Assembly: GCF_000236925.1 (NCBI RefSeq)
Contig: NC_016941.1
Span: forward strand, 558,001 to 622,000
Direction: 5' to 3'
DNA from: Staphylococcus argenteus
GTDB taxonomy: Bacteria > Bacillota > Bacilli > Staphylococcales > Staphylococcaceae
Length of the DNA stretch: 64,000 bases
Of this stretch, positions 63,672 through 64,000 are shown one piece after another. The position numbers and the translations under genes were made by a program. A model generated the notes under the pieces. The model was not told where the DNA came from. It worked only from the letters and a program-made list of their open reading frames with translations, and did no database searches. Position 1 is the first letter of the stretch. Each line of letters opens with the position of its first letter.

Positions 63672-64000
63672 CATATTAAACATAAAAGAGTTAATGGAAT
63701 TAATTTTAAAATGAAACGTCATTCAATTGAAAGTAATGATATGATTGAAATGATAATATTTTAAATTAAATTTTTAACTTGTGACATTAAATGTGCTGAG
63801 AAATGGGTATAAAGAATGAATGCGAATAGTTAGGTAATCATACTATATATTGAAATGTTCTAATACTTTAGTAGTAAATCTATATATTCCAATAATTATT
63901 TGTAGTATTATAGTTAGGGTGGAAAATTATAAATTGTAGGGCTATTTTATAAAAATATAACAATCTGAGATATCACTTGATAAGATATAAACTTTGAAGT
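63672..64000 (+). other. Downstream flank without a recognised gene
   Basis: About 330 AT-rich bases to the window edge with no convincing open frame. In S. aureus the mevalonate kinase operon follows, so this is probably its leader, but nothing in the sequence shows it directly. Confidence 0.5.

Overview
The window is chromosomal, AT-rich Firmicute DNA and belongs to the Staphylococcus aureus complex. The assignment rests on gene order (rpoB-rpoC-rplGB-rpsL-rpsG-fusA-tuf, then sdrC-sdrD-sdrE with the two Sdr glycosyltransferases, hxlAB-proP-vraABC-vraX, pdxK-ung, hemQ-pta-lipL), on YSIRK/LPETG surface proteins, on STAR repeats and on the sRNA RsaA. From memory, vraB and vraC look clearly diverged from the S. 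aureus N315 alleles while the SdrE A region looks like the S. aureus Newman allele. A sister species such as S. argenteus is therefore possible; I cannot settle this without alignment.

Layout: 1-12.9 kb is the transcription/translation block: the end of an RsmC-like methyltransferase, RNA polymerase beta and beta', an L7Ae-like protein, S12, S7, EF-G and EF-Tu. The sites best known for rifampicin, fusidic acid and streptomycin resistance read as wild type. 13-25.6 kb is metabolism and nucleotide salvage: an M20 amidohydrolase, Kbl, HchA, an AraB-like kinase, an SDR-type threonine dehydrogenase, IlvE, HAD phosphatases, the dAK/dGK pair, TadA and an azoreductase. Kbl plus the dehydrogenase form a threonine-to-glycine route. 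The kinase and the dehydrogenase each carry a CcpA-like cre site at the predicted transcription start, and IlvE has a near-consensus CodY box.

26-41 kb is the adhesin locus: sdrC, sdrD and sdrE in tandem (2, 5 and 3 B repeats), each with the same promoter block and a similar terminator. Two convergent glycosyltransferase genes follow, whose products are expected to decorate the Ser-Asp stalks. 41.6-46.6 kb holds folE2-bshB2-yojF (minus strand), nagB, the hxlA-hxlB formaldehyde pair and a HAD phosphatase. 47-52.5 kb holds proP, the vraA-vraB-vraC-MaoC cluster and the small vraX gene. 53-56.5 kb has pdxK, a STAR repeat, an IS110-family element and ung. 57-64 kb has a ywdI-like gene, a DUF423 membrane protein, an APC permease, a split ThrE exporter, RsaA, hemQ, pta and lipL.

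The observations most worth a second look are these: the IS110-family element, with a structured upstream region that could encode a bridge RNA and an ATC codon where the transposase ATG should be; an unassigned candidate sRNA near 46.7-46.9 kb with a TTGACA box and a strong terminator; VraB, which has Gly in place of the second catalytic thiolase Cys; the palindromic promoter block shared by the three sdr genes; and several long branched hairpins between genes. I found no CRISPR array, tRNA, rRNA or prophage.
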